Assembly: GCF_006345825.1 (NCBI RefSeq)
Contig: NZ_VCIX01000092.1
Location: 248,001 to 312,000, forward strand
Direction of reading: 5' to 3'
Source: Paenibacillus paridis
GTDB lineage: Bacteria; Bacillota; Bacilli; Paenibacillales; Paenibacillaceae
DNA: 64,000 nucleotides
In this document: piece by piece, positions 43,801 through 51,787 of the stretch
Position numbering within the stretch: position 1 is the stretch's first letter
How the letters are laid out: each line of letters opens with the position of its first letter
Notes under the pieces: generated by a model
What the model was told of the DNA's origin: nothing
The model's input: the letters and a program-made list of their open reading frames with translations, nothing else
Databases searched by the model: none
Translations under genes and position numbers: made by a program

Positions 43801-46800
43801 CTATTGACGGAGCGGGTTTGGAAAATGGCTATTATGCCATTAAGCTGAATAACGAAGCAGCAGGGCAGTTCTATGTACGAAACAATAAGGGCCTTGCTCG
43901 GTTCCAAATGAACAGCGACCCTACAGCGCAGTTGACCATCGAAAAGCTAGACTCGGGCGAGAATGAAGCTCCGCAGGTTACGGCAGAGACAGCAACGCAA
44001 AATCCGCAGGCGCTGATTCCATTTATGCTAAACGGTATTGTGAGCGACGATGGCGCACCGGACGGCACGCTGACTTACCAGTGGGAAGTAATCGGCACAC
44101 CGCAAGGCGGAAAGCTTAGCTTTGCTTATCCGAAGGCAAGCATTACACAGGCTGTCGGTTCAAAAGAAGGCTCTTATACAGTAAGGCTGAGCGCTAATGA
44201 CGGGCAGCTCATCGGTTCTGATGAACTAACCTTCCAGTTGGCTGCTCCGCCGGAGAAACAGCCTCCGCAAATTAGCGAAGTAACAGCCGTTCAGGACGGA
44301 ACGAATGAAAGCATTGTGGTCTTATCCGGTACGGCAATTCCGGATCCGATTCACAGCGCGGAATTTGAGCCCGATATGACATACGATTGGGCAGTCAAAG
44401 AGAAGCCGAATGGCGCAGGCGAGATTACGATTGTCGCAGGAGATAAAGCAACCGCATATGCGCGTATAAGCAAGGCGGGTACCTATGTATTCACGCTGAC
44501 TGCTGCCGACGAAGGCAAGACGGCAAGCAAGGATATTACGATTGTAATAGAAGCAGATCCCGAGGATGCTTACCGGGCAATTAATACGGTAACACGCAAG
44601 GGAACGGCTCCGTCTCTTCCGCCAATCATGAAGATTTTGTTCGATGACGGGTATAGAGAGAGCGCGATTGTATGGAGCGATATCGATCCAGTCAACTACG
44701 AGGCAACTGGCAGCTTCGAAGCAATCGGTAAAGTGGCAGACAGCGATCTAGAGGTTCGCGCCACTGTGTATGTCGTGAGCGTACCGCTTCAAAACGCTGC
44801 GCTGACAGCAAAAGCCTCTGCCAGTTTCTCCGGCGGTGATGGGTATCCCGAGGCGATGAATAACGGTGTTGAGCCGAAAAATTCAAGAGATTTCTCGCCC
44901 TCTCGCACGGCTCCGAACAGCGCATGGCATAACTGGGGAAGAGAAGGAGATCCGGCATGGGTCACGTATGAATGGCTTCAACCATTCCTGGCTTCATCGA
45001 TGGATGTATACGTTTTCCAAGACGGTGGCGGAAACTTCCGACCAAAGGATATGCAGCTCAAGCTTCGCGACGAGAATGGGATATGGTATACGCCAAGAGC
45101 GATTAACGGACTTGGAAATGAGCTGGACAAGTACAACACAACCACCTTCGAGCCTGCCTATATTACAGGCGTCCGTATAGACATGAGGCCGACTGCAAAC
45201 GGAAGCGGCATTCTGGAATGGAAGGTAAACGGCTATACGGGAACGGTGGATAAGTCGGAGTTAATTAGCGTTAATAACTATGTTAATGCCTTGAACGCTT
45301 CAAACTTTATCGATCAAGGCCTTGCGCCAATCGATGCGGCAAAGGCAAATGCGTCAGCGGTCATTCAAAAAATGGATGCGACAGAAGAGGAAGTTGCCCA
45401 GGCGCTCGGTAAGCTGCTGACAGACCTGAAGCTGCTCCGTCCGCGCGATAACAATATGGCGTTTTTGGCTCGCGTATCCGCTAGCTATACCTCTCCTTGG
45501 GAGAGCGTAGCAGCTGTCAATGACGGTAGAAAAGCAGAAGCGAACATTCCGCATTGGGGAACTTGGGGGAATGCAGGAGCTGCAGAATGGGTGCAATATG
45601 AATGGCCGCAAGGCGTCACAATCAATAGCTCGAACTTGGTGCTATGGTCAGATGCAGGCGGCATACTAGCACCTACAAAGTACGAATATTCCTACATTCC
45701 ATTAAATAGTACGACAAATGAATGGTTGACGGCGAAAACCATTACCGAAGGTATCACCTTGGTGAATAATACGCCGGTGGGCTCTTCCAATCCGGTTAAT
45801 TTCGATTCGGGACTGCAAGTGAAAGCGCTGCGAGTTACGATGACAAAGCAATCAGCGGGGAGCGGGGTTGGCGTTGGCTTATGGGAATGGGAAGTGCTTA
45901 AGTCGAATGCCATTCAGGAGCAGGAAGCACCGACAACACCGACTGCGGTGTCGCCGACATCTGTCCATAGCAACGACGGCAAGATTATAGGCGTGACATC
46001 GGCAATGGAGTACCGGAAGGAAGGAGTGGAAGAGTATACCGCGATTACTGGCGTTGAAATTACAGGCCTGAGCGCCGGCAACTATTTTGTTCGGTATATG
46101 AAAACCGCCAACCTCAATGCTAGCCCGGATAAGGAAGTTGTCATTCCGGAAGGGCAGAAGCAGAATCAGCCAGCGCCGGAACCTAGCGAATGGACGATCA
46201 CAAATGCGAATTCTGATACCCAAACAAACGGGAAGATAGAAGGCGTCCAGGGTACGATGGAATACCGGAAGCTGGGCGATGATAGCTACGTGCCTGTCAA
46301 TGGCACAAGTATTGAAAATCTGGAGCCTGGCAGCTATCAAATCCGATACGCAGCGACAGATGAATTACATGCAAGCCAGCCGGTAACCGTGGAGATTCAT
46401 GATGAAGCGAAGGCAGATCGGGATGCGCCTAACGCGGATGAGCTGGTCGTTACAGCGGCTACAACAGCAGGCGGAAACGATGGGAAAATCGAAAACGTAA
46501 CTGCCGATATGGAATATCGGAAGGCAGATGGCGGCGCATACACGGCCGTTAGCGGAAGCAGCATCGACAACCTTGTAGCAGGCCGTTATGAAATTCGGTA
46601 TGCGGAGACAGCTACCGACAATCCAAGCCCTGCAATTATCGTAATTGTTCCTGACGGAAGCAAGCAGGGTCAGAATCCGCCATCCGGCACAGTGGTCAAA
46701 GGTATCGACGTCAGCGTGAGCGGCGCTAGGGACGGGAAGATCATAGGCGTGGATTCCGCGATGGAATACCAGAAGCAGGGGGCTGATTCTAGCGACTGGA

Positions 46801-48161
46801 CTGCTATTACAGGCATAGAGATGACAGGTCTTGACGCAGGAACCTATTATGTCAGATATAAGGGAACCTCAGCTTACCTTGCAAGTGATGCTCTAACGGT
46901 CACTATAAGCACTCCTTACACGCCTTCACCGACGTCAACGCCTACACAGCCTACAATAACTAATAAGGTTGTAGGAGATACGATCAAGGTTGTGACGCCA
47001 AAGGTGGATAAAGAGACTGGCCTAGCAAGATCGGAATTCATTAATCAGGAAGACATCCGCAAAGCGTTGGAAAACGCGAAAGCAGACAGCAATGGCGTGC
47101 GCACCGTAAGGGTGGAATTACCGAAAGCAGAGGGAGCAAGCGCATATGTCGTCGAGCTTCCCAAAACCGCATTAACTTCGGATAAAGCCGATGTACAGGT
47201 AGAGATTGTGACAGAATTTGGAACAATTATTGTGCCTGCAAACGGGTTGAAGCTTGCAGCAACGGATGCGAAGAGCGTAGAGGTGACGATTGGGAATGCT
47301 GACAAGTCCCTGTTTGATTCTGAAACGCAAGGAGCCATAGGCAGCAGACCTATCATTAAATGGGGAGTCAGCATCGACGGAGCGGCAGGAGAAGCAAATC
47401 GCTTGAAAGCACCGGTAGAAATTAGAATACCCTATACAGCTACTGCTGATGAACTGGATGATTTAGATTACCTTGTTGTTTGGCATATCGATGCAAATGG
47501 AAAGCCTGTGCAAATAAGAAATGTTAAATACGATGCTGCAGGGAAAGCCATGGTATTCACAACGAGTGAAGCGGGCCATTATGCAGTTGCCTACAGCAAG
47601 AAAAGCTTCGACGACGTCACCAAGAATTTATGGTACACAAAAGCAGTCGAAATGATGGCGTCCAAGCGATTGATTGACGGCACATCGGCTACTAACTTTA
47701 GTCCTAGCAACAAAGTGACAAGAGCTGAATATTTGGCGTGGCTGGTAAGAACGATGGAGCTTACAGCGGAATTTGACACGAACTTCAGTGATGTCGAGGA
47801 ATCGAGCAAGTACTATGACGAGATCGGAATAGCCAAAGCTCTCGGCATATCCGTAGGCTACAAAGGCAAGTTCAATTCCGAAGCCGAATTGACAAGACAG
47901 GATATGGCTATGTTGACGATTAGTGCATTGCAAGCAGCAAACAAAACCTTGCTGAACGGTACAATAGAAGAACTCGGCAAGTTTGCGGATGCAAAAGAAT
48001 TAGCAGCTTATGCAGCAGAGGATGTAGCTGCAATGGTTAAGATGGGCTTCGTTAACGGACGAGGCAATAATGTCCTGAGTCCTAAAGGTTCGACAACCAG
48101 AGCAGAGGCTGCACAAATATTATTTAACATTTATTCGCATCAATGGTCATCATCGCAATAA
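40866..48161 (+). CDS. Giant SLH-anchored exoprotein with DUF5695-like catalytic candidate region
   Basis: The 2431-residue protein has a signal peptide (~1-36). Residues ~40-1030 recall the family listed as DUF5695 (from memory, not searched): a beta-sandwich, then a helical region with GEGWWNFQYTTSLAG (~787) and FGLFGYGALV. Then come two Ig/PKD-like domains (~1035-1130, ~1135-1235), a BIg4-type domain (~1238-1305), a discoidin-like F5/8C module (~1310-1458), a FIVAR-like helical linker (~1460-1525), a second discoidin-like module (~1526-1680), four exact-length 84-residue repeats (~1688-2017), a Pro/Thr linker, a ZU5/GAIN-like sandwich (~2030-2240) and three SLH domains (~2245-2425). GGAGG lies upstream. 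It would bind and cut a polysaccharide at the cell surface and pass fragments to the importer encoded just before it. The activity is unknown. Confidence 0.8.
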   Translation: MKTITKRLMSMTIAFMLLFQILQFNSSALTKLAAAADGISNASLSAKIGDLGQIEELFIKNNPVNRNGAPINFVLPNNTSPQNNVQHQWMGEMIFSYRTGDNEQFPVNRDGFVEVDTNKTLAAGGSTTYSNINPTNQYFERTVSTEGKKVEVNFIGQDLNSATNRAMKGFDVKSVFDMETNDGSMLWEITLKNKSGKYMEFGDIGLPMPWNTKYRSVSDTYDNRLTMHNFAGADSGYSYAIRTSGEGNYMLFTPVTESGARIEYVDYWMQEAGELRAGQTFTNWTGDSGGWFPGLNVLYIHSKDIQKTGRGYFTDASSLVLGPNEEKTYQFKFSAIRAGDNTPQESAQSPNNASTSVEEREKNLRSILYQSGMIDAVAVPGFQTAINMPTKLALHYDDSKIKVTSIGIQSVHENDPYDEAHIPNIKPGSQRSDMVNNSRTGRGLAGGNPGYTEAYQFLETKIVNGEQHHIYSLQFDDLGNNSVRVEYELKVGDEWVNKFTQYEFNVMAELDETMRTHTEFMVEKTQDKDPQSPTYGNYFDWYLKDGLDRNISHWGDDWGHDNINSITMKNYLDPSPDEIQSIENYLIDFMWERFMKHTQDSFTVANWLRDSGSYTDKDKPYTREFSEVMAATGYFNMYRIQKAYPHLIEYRESPQYYLEKAYGIYYNRISSGATGFYGEQQIPDMIEALKEEGMQTEFENLKKKFALDKGRSMTLAAYPYGSEFEYDNTGEEGAYAAAKAMRTYYPQDGQAAAAKKSMEMADWKTRAMRGIQPTWYHYSVPVFRGGEGWWNFQYTTSLAGYIMDDWIRYQDDGRTAAQTATAQQRNYAAKISNFNAINMGQISAQSVGSTSWRYSMYKGGTGTKDVYDGGSRVMNNGWNDFSGEADEGIYGSLLSISSDIVTDPVFGLFGYGALVTDNGSSYGITPKDGFGKRINLIDEKIYMVSQNEKIDSAEIQKDGRLFQLTLSNLDKKEHASRIAIDGAGLENGYYAIKLNNEAAGQFYVRNNKGLARFQMNSDPTAQLTIEKLDSGENEAPQVTAETATQNPQALIPFMLNGIVSDDGAPDGTLTYQWEVIGTPQGGKLSFAYPKASITQAVGSKEGSYTVRLSANDGQLIGSDELTFQLAAPPEKQPPQISEVTAVQDGTNESIVVLSGTAIPDPIHSAEFEPDMTYDWAVKEKPNGAGEITIVAGDKATAYARISKAGTYVFTLTAADEGKTASKDITIVIEADPEDAYRAINTVTRKGTAPSLPPIMKILFDDGYRESAIVWSDIDPVNYEATGSFEAIGKVADSDLEVRATVYVVSVPLQNAALTAKASASFSGGDGYPEAMNNGVEPKNSRDFSPSRTAPNSAWHNWGREGDPAWVTYEWLQPFLASSMDVYVFQDGGGNFRPKDMQLKLRDENGIWYTPRAINGLGNELDKYNTTTFEPAYITGVRIDMRPTANGSGILEWKVNGYTGTVDKSELISVNNYVNALNASNFIDQGLAPIDAAKANASAVIQKMDATEEEVAQALGKLLTDLKLLRPRDNNMAFLARVSASYTSPWESVAAVNDGRKAEANIPHWGTWGNAGAAEWVQYEWPQGVTINSSNLVLWSDAGGILAPTKYEYSYIPLNSTTNEWLTAKTITEGITLVNNTPVGSSNPVNFDSGLQVKALRVTMTKQSAGSGVGVGLWEWEVLKSNAIQEQEAPTTPTAVSPTSVHSNDGKIIGVTSAMEYRKEGVEEYTAITGVEITGLSAGNYFVRYMKTANLNASPDKEVVIPEGQKQNQPAPEPSEWTITNANSDTQTNGKIEGVQGTMEYRKLGDDSYVPVNGTSIENLEPGSYQIRYAATDELHASQPVTVEIHDEAKADRDAPNADELVVTAATTAGGNDGKIENVTADMEYRKADGGAYTAVSGSSIDNLVAGRYEIRYAETATDNPSPAIIVIVPDGSKQGQNPPSGTVVKGIDVSVSGARDGKIIGVDSAMEYQKQGADSSDWTAITGIEMTGLDAGTYYVRYKGTSAYLASDALTVTISTPYTPSPTSTPTQPTITNKVVGDTIKVVTPKVDKETGLARSEFINQEDIRKALENAKADSNGVRTVRVELPKAEGASAYVVELPKTALTSDKADVQVEIVTEFGTIIVPANGLKLAATDAKSVEVTIGNADKSLFDSETQGAIGSRPIIKWGVSIDGAAGEANRLKAPVEIRIPYTATADELDDLDYLVVWHIDANGKPVQIRNVKYDAAGKAMVFTTSEAGHYAVAYSKKSFDDVTKNLWYTKAVEMMASKRLIDGTSATNFSPSNKVTRAEYLAWLVRTMELTAEFDTNFSDVEESSKYYDEIGIAKALGISVGYKGKFNSEAELTRQDMAMLTISALQAANKTLLNGTIEELGKFADAKELAAYAAEDVAAMVKMGFVNGRGNNVLSPKGSTTRAEAAQILFNIYSHQWSSSQ
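45927..46914 (+). repeat. Four tandem 252-bp repeats in the SLH exoprotein gene
   Basis: The codons for MEYRK/MEYQK begin at 46005, 46257, 46509 and 46761, exactly 252 bp (84 codons) apart, each preceded by a DGKI-type turn. DNA identity between units is modest, so the length is kept although the sequence has diverged. Confidence 0.85.
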
Positions 48162-48179
48162 GCGCCTACAATGAAAATG

Positions 48180-48217
48180 GTACGGAAAAACATGACGTTT
48201 TTCCGTACTATTTTTTT
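48180..48217 (+). terminator. Strong terminator after the SLH exoprotein gene
   Basis: GTACGGAAAAAC pairs with GTTTTTCCGTAC around a five-base loop and is followed by TTTTTTT. Confidence 0.9.
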
Positions 48218-48283
48218 ATTTACTGCAGCTTTAGAAGCTGTATGAAGTTAGCTCATTACCTACTTTGAATTGGTTTTGCAAGT

Positions 48284-49129
48284 TTATTTAGGAAATGCTG
48301 TGCTTTCAATAAAATGGACTAGTCTATGAGCAAATTCTTCAGGTTGATCCTCTTGTACATAGGTTAGCGCGTTTTCAACGATCACAAATCGTGCATCAGG
48401 AAAAATGCCGTACACTCTTCTTCCTAATCCAATCGGAAATAACTTCGTATCATCAGCTCCCCAAATCACTAAGACGGGTTTATTAAAGAAGGAAAGCTTC
48501 TCAGCTGCTTGATTGGTGTCATGTATGGACCAGCCCTTTACGACCTTGGTAAAGTCAGCACGGACCCCTTTGTTATGAATGAAATGACGTATATATAATT
48601 CATATAGATCTTCCTTTGAAAGAGTATGGGATAATAAGCCTAGCACCATTGACGTTTTTAATAATGGTTTAAATCTAAACAATTGAGCCATTAGAAAGGT
48701 GAATCCAGGAATGTTGACACCGGTTTTTAGAAGTGAAAACTGTTTTGGCGGAAACACTTCGAAAGCATCCGTGTTACAAAGGACTAACCTAGATACTTTT
48801 TCAGGATATGACACAGTGAACATTTGCGCGTAAGCTCCACCTGTATCATTTCCTACAAGAATAATATCGTTCAGGCCTAACACATCCAAGAATTGATTGA
48901 TTAAAGCTGCTATGCCTGTCGGTGTTAAATCGCTGAAAGGATTCAGAGGAATGGAATGACCACCTAAAGGTAAATCAGGAACAATGCAACGATAATCTTT
49001 AGAAATCGTTTGAACCGCTTTCCTCCAAGTGTTTCCATTACTCAGCGCACCGTGTAAGAACACGATTACCTGACCTGTCCCTTGATCTGTATACCTGATA
49101 ATACCGGCGTTTACAATGGCTTCTTTCAT
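48284..49129 (-). CDS. Alpha/beta-hydrolase fold protein with Asp nucleophile position
   Basis: The 281-residue product has the single-domain alpha/beta-hydrolase fold: oxyanion FLHG (24-27) and the nucleophile elbow VGNDTGG, which places Asp95 where haloalkane dehalogenases and epoxide hydrolases have theirs. The acid is probably in IWGADD. The usual catalytic His segment (S-H-F before the E-x-P-E block) reads ALTYVQEDQPEEF here, so no His stands at that position. The reaction is unknown, and it may not be a standard hydrolase. It diverges from a TetR regulator with palindromic operators between the two, so it is very likely the regulated target. AGAGGAGG precedes the start. Confidence 0.8.
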   Translation of the reverse strand: MKEAIVNAGIIRYTDQGTGQVIVFLHGALSNGNTWRKAVQTISKDYRCIVPDLPLGGHSIPLNPFSDLTPTGIAALINQFLDVLGLNDIILVGNDTGGAYAQMFTVSYPEKVSRLVLCNTDAFEVFPPKQFSLLKTGVNIPGFTFLMAQLFRFKPLLKTSMVLGLLSHTLSKEDLYELYIRHFIHNKGVRADFTKVVKGWSIHDTNQAAEKLSFFNKPVLVIWGADDTKLFPIGLGRRVYGIFPDARFVIVENALTYVQEDQPEEFAHRLVHFIESTAFPK

Positions 49130-49174
49130 GTGACGGCCTCCTCTTTTGATTTATCCAATACTCCTATGGAGTTT

Positions 49175-49212
49175 AACATACTTTGGGTATGTTTAACATA
49201 CCTGAAGTATGT
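49175..49212. promoter_or_regulatory. Twin palindromic TetR operators
   Basis: AACATACTTTGGGTATGTT (49175-49193) and ACATACCTGAAGTATGT (49196-49212) share the ACATAC-n5-GTATGT core and are spaced 20-21 bp centre to centre. They lie between the divergent hydrolase and TetR genes, as expected for autoregulated TetR control. Confidence 0.85.
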
Positions 49213-49263
49213 AAGGAGCGGAGACTGCTTTCTAATTCGAAAATTAAACGATATAATAGAGGG

Positions 49264-49851
49264 ATGAACCTAAAAACACGTAGGCAAGATGATGCCGAAC
49301 ATACAAAAAAAGCTTTGCTTAAACGTGCACAGCACTTATTTGCAGAGGATGGATACGCTAAAACCTCTATTGATGAAATTGTTAGACAAGAACAATTAAC
49401 GAAAGGAGCACTATATTATCATTTTAAGGATAAAAAAAACCTATTTGAACATGTAGTAGATGGTCTTTTGGAAGAAATGGTAAAACAAGTATCGACTGCT
49501 ATTGACACTGAAAGTGATCCGTGGGAAAGAACCTTAATAGCCATTGAAACCTATTTAGAAGGTTGCCTTAATCACGATTATCGGCGCATTGTCATTCAGG
49601 AAGCGCCTGTTATCCTTGGCTGGACAAAATGGAGAGAAAAAGAAAAACTTAGTGTTCGTGGTTTATCGACTGTGCTCATAAAGGAGCTTATGGAGTCTAA
49701 GTATATTAAGGACCAACCGATAGATTTGTTGGCATATATCATTTTTGGAGCAATAACTGAAGCAGCGATCGGCATTGCTCATTCAGATGACCCCCATGCA
49801 GCGCGTAAACAAGCAAAGGACATTTTAGAAAAGTTGGTTAAAGCACTCTAG
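49264..49851 (+). CDS. TetR/AcrR-family transcription repressor
   Basis: The 195-residue product has an N-terminal TetR helix-turn-helix (KKALLKRAQHLFAEDGYAKTSIDEIVRQ, then LTKGALYYHFKDK, ~14-60) and a ligand-binding helical domain with the TetR_C-type WERTLIAIETYLEGCL segment. It probably represses itself and the divergent hydrolase by the twin palindromes upstream. The start is uncertain: ATG 49264 lacks a ribosome binding site and lies six bases after a TATAAT (49252-49257), which suggests a leaderless transcript; an in-frame CTG at 49225 follows AAGGAG at good spacing. Confidence 0.85.
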   Translation: MNLKTRRQDDAEHTKKALLKRAQHLFAEDGYAKTSIDEIVRQEQLTKGALYYHFKDKKNLFEHVVDGLLEEMVKQVSTAIDTESDPWERTLIAIETYLEGCLNHDYRRIVIQEAPVILGWTKWREKEKLSVRGLSTVLIKELMESKYIKDQPIDLLAYIIFGAITEAAIGIAHSDDPHAARKQAKDILEKLVKAL

Positions 49852-49972
49852 TTTATTCCGGCGAAGATTTCGATTTGAACCGATGGGCAGGAGGTAAGGC
49901 AAGTTGAACTTATTAAGGTGATAACGAGCTAGACGAGATACTCGATAGTTTGCTACAATATATAAGAACGAT

Positions 49973-49989
49973 GTTCTATATTATAAAAC
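49973..49989. promoter_or_regulatory. IclR operator upstream of the regulator gene
   Basis: GTTCTATATTATAAAAC is a near-palindrome of 17 bases with the same core as the perfect one at 50829-50845. It lies just before the IclR gene, which suggests autoregulation. Confidence 0.75.
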
Positions 49990-50010
49990 TAATGAAAGGG
50001 GGATATCTTC

Positions 50011-50769
50011 ATGCCGATCATTCAATCACTCGACCGGGCACTTACTATTCTAGATTTGTTTGACGAGCATAATCGAGTGTTGAAAATAACCGAGATTAGT
50101 TCCAGGGTCGGCTTGCATAAAAGTACCGTGCACTCCCTGCTAAAGACGCTTCAACTTCATCGCTACATTGAACAGGATGAGAACGGGCTGTACCGGCTTG
50201 GCATGCGTCTGCTGGAGAAGGGGCAGCTGCTATTGCAGAGCTTTGACATTCGGGAGATCGCAAGAGGACCGATGGACGCGCTGTCAGGGAAGACGGGACA
50301 GACCGTTCATCTTGTCATTCGGGACGGTGCGGAGGGCGTCTACATTGATAAAGTCGAGGGCAGCAAAGCAGCGATCCGATATTCCCGGATTGGCCGGCGT
50401 GTACCTCTGCACAGCAGCGCAGTCGGTAAAGTACTAGCAGCTTACATGCCTGAGGCCGAGCTAGAGCGACTGTTGGAGGGGTACGACTATTCCATTCATA
50501 CGCCTCAGACGATCTCAACCCAGTCAGCTTTTCAAGGAGAGCTGATATCGGTACGGAACGCCGGCGTCGCCTACGACCGGGAAGAGAATGAAGCAGGTGT
50601 TCGCTGTGCCGCGGCACCAGTGTACGATCACAACGGCCACATGCTGGCAGCGATTAGCATCTCAACGATGACGTCAACTGTCAGAGATGAGGAATTGGCG
50701 GCATTCGTCTTGCTTTTGCAGGAAACGGCAGAACAGATCTCCCGCGGACTCGGCCACCGTCCAAGCTAA
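50011..50769 (+). CDS. IclR-family transcription regulator (KdgR type)
   Basis: The 252-residue product has an N-terminal winged helix (ALTILDLFDEHNRVLKITEIS, LHKSTVHSLLKTL, ~8-65) and the C-terminal IclR effector domain (~75-250, with VPLHSSAVGKVLAAYMP and AAPVYDHNGHMLAAISIS). IclR proteins of this type bind 2-keto-3-deoxy sugar acids or similar acids; that fits its place at the head of a sugar-acid operon. Matching 17-bp palindromes lie before it and before the next gene, so it very likely controls both. AAAGGGGG lies before the start. Confidence 0.92.
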   Translation: MPIIQSLDRALTILDLFDEHNRVLKITEISSRVGLHKSTVHSLLKTLQLHRYIEQDENGLYRLGMRLLEKGQLLLQSFDIREIARGPMDALSGKTGQTVHLVIRDGAEGVYIDKVEGSKAAIRYSRIGRRVPLHSSAVGKVLAAYMPEAELERLLEGYDYSIHTPQTISTQSAFQGELISVRNAGVAYDREENEAGVRCAAAPVYDHNGHMLAAISISTMTSTVRDEELAAFVLLLQETAEQISRGLGHRPS

Positions 50770-50828
50770 CGAGACGGTATGTATAAAGATCCTGGCCGGG
50801 TCTTCATTTGTCCTAATATGAGAACATA

Positions 50829-50845
50829 GTTTTATAATATAAAAC
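50829..50845. promoter_or_regulatory. IclR operator upstream of the Weimberg-type operon
   Basis: GTTTTATAATATAAAAC is a perfect 17-base palindrome (8-bp arms about a central base), 25 bp before the first catabolic gene. It matches the site at 49973 in 16 of 17 positions when read on the opposite strand. Confidence 0.8.
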
Positions 50846-50869
50846 AACTTAACTGGAGGCCATGCCATT

Positions 50870-51775
50870 ATGCGTATATTTCGATACCTAGAAAACTTGC
50901 GTCCCTATTTGGGGGTTATAACCGAAGGCGGAGACACTTACCGGCTAGATGCGCCGGATATCATGTCACTCGTTGCAGATGCCCGCATCTCCGGATTGTC
51001 AACCGCTGCTTATGTGGAGCGCATGCTCGGCAGTCTCTCAGCCATCACAGCTCCGGCAGAATCGCTGAATTTGACGACGCCGCTGGACGCACCGGAGGTA
51101 TGGGCGGCAGGAGTCACCTATCAGCGCAGCCGTGAGGCGCGGAATTACGAGGCGACGGAGGGGCGGCTCGATGCTGACACGTTTTATGACAAGGTGTACG
51201 ATGCCGAACGGCCGGAGTTGTTCATGAAATCCACAGCGGCCCGTACCGTTGGACCTGGCGAGTCGGTATGCCTGAGGAGCGACTCCACGTGGCAGGTGCC
51301 GGAGGCAGAGCTTGGGCTTGTCCTGGACAGTTCCGGTGCAATTATCGGTTATACGGCCGGCAATGACATGAGCTGCCGCGACATCGAGGGCGAAAATCCT
51401 CTTTACTTGCCGCAGGCAAAAATTTGGAAGCGTTCTTGCTCGATTGGACCGTTCGTTCGGTTGGCAGAAACGGTTGCTGATCCGTATGCGCTCTCGATTG
51501 CTTGCCGCATTTACCGGGACGGAGCGCTAGTTGTGGAAGAAACGGCTCATACGGGGCTATTAAAGCGCAAACTGGAGGATCTTGTCAGCTTCCTGAAACG
51601 GGATAACGAGCTGTTCGACGGTACGGTGCTGCTGACAGGAACCTGCCTTGTGCCGCCGAACCAGTTCACGCTGGCCTCTGGCGACCGGATCGAAATTGAA
51701 ATTCAAGGCATCGGAACACTGGTGAATACAGTCATTTGCGCTGATGAGCTGGACACGGCTCCTATTCATGCATAA
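50870..51775 (+). CDS. FAH-family 2-keto-3-deoxypentonate dehydratase (KdaD type)
   Basis: The 301-residue product has the fumarylacetoacetase fold, with the pattern typical of 2-dehydro-3-deoxy-D-arabinonate/pentonate dehydratases: VWAAGVTYQRSREAR (~77-91), AERPELFMK, SDSTWQVPEAELGLVL (metal-binding Glu residues ~143-145) and YTAGNDMSCRDIEGENPLYLPQAK (metal Asp in NDMS). It converts 2-keto-3-deoxypentonate to 2-oxoglutarate semialdehyde. It is followed at 12 bp by the semialdehyde dehydrogenase and then by a pentonate dehydratase, completing the lower oxidative pentose (Weimberg) route. The stereochemistry of the substrate cannot be told from sequence. Confidence 0.88.
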   Translation: MRIFRYLENLRPYLGVITEGGDTYRLDAPDIMSLVADARISGLSTAAYVERMLGSLSAITAPAESLNLTTPLDAPEVWAAGVTYQRSREARNYEATEGRLDADTFYDKVYDAERPELFMKSTAARTVGPGESVCLRSDSTWQVPEAELGLVLDSSGAIIGYTAGNDMSCRDIEGENPLYLPQAKIWKRSCSIGPFVRLAETVADPYALSIACRIYRDGALVVEETAHTGLLKRKLEDLVSFLKRDNELFDGTVLLTGTCLVPPNQFTLASGDRIEIEIQGIGTLVNTVICADELDTAPIHA

Positions 51776-51787
51776 GGGGAGAAAATA

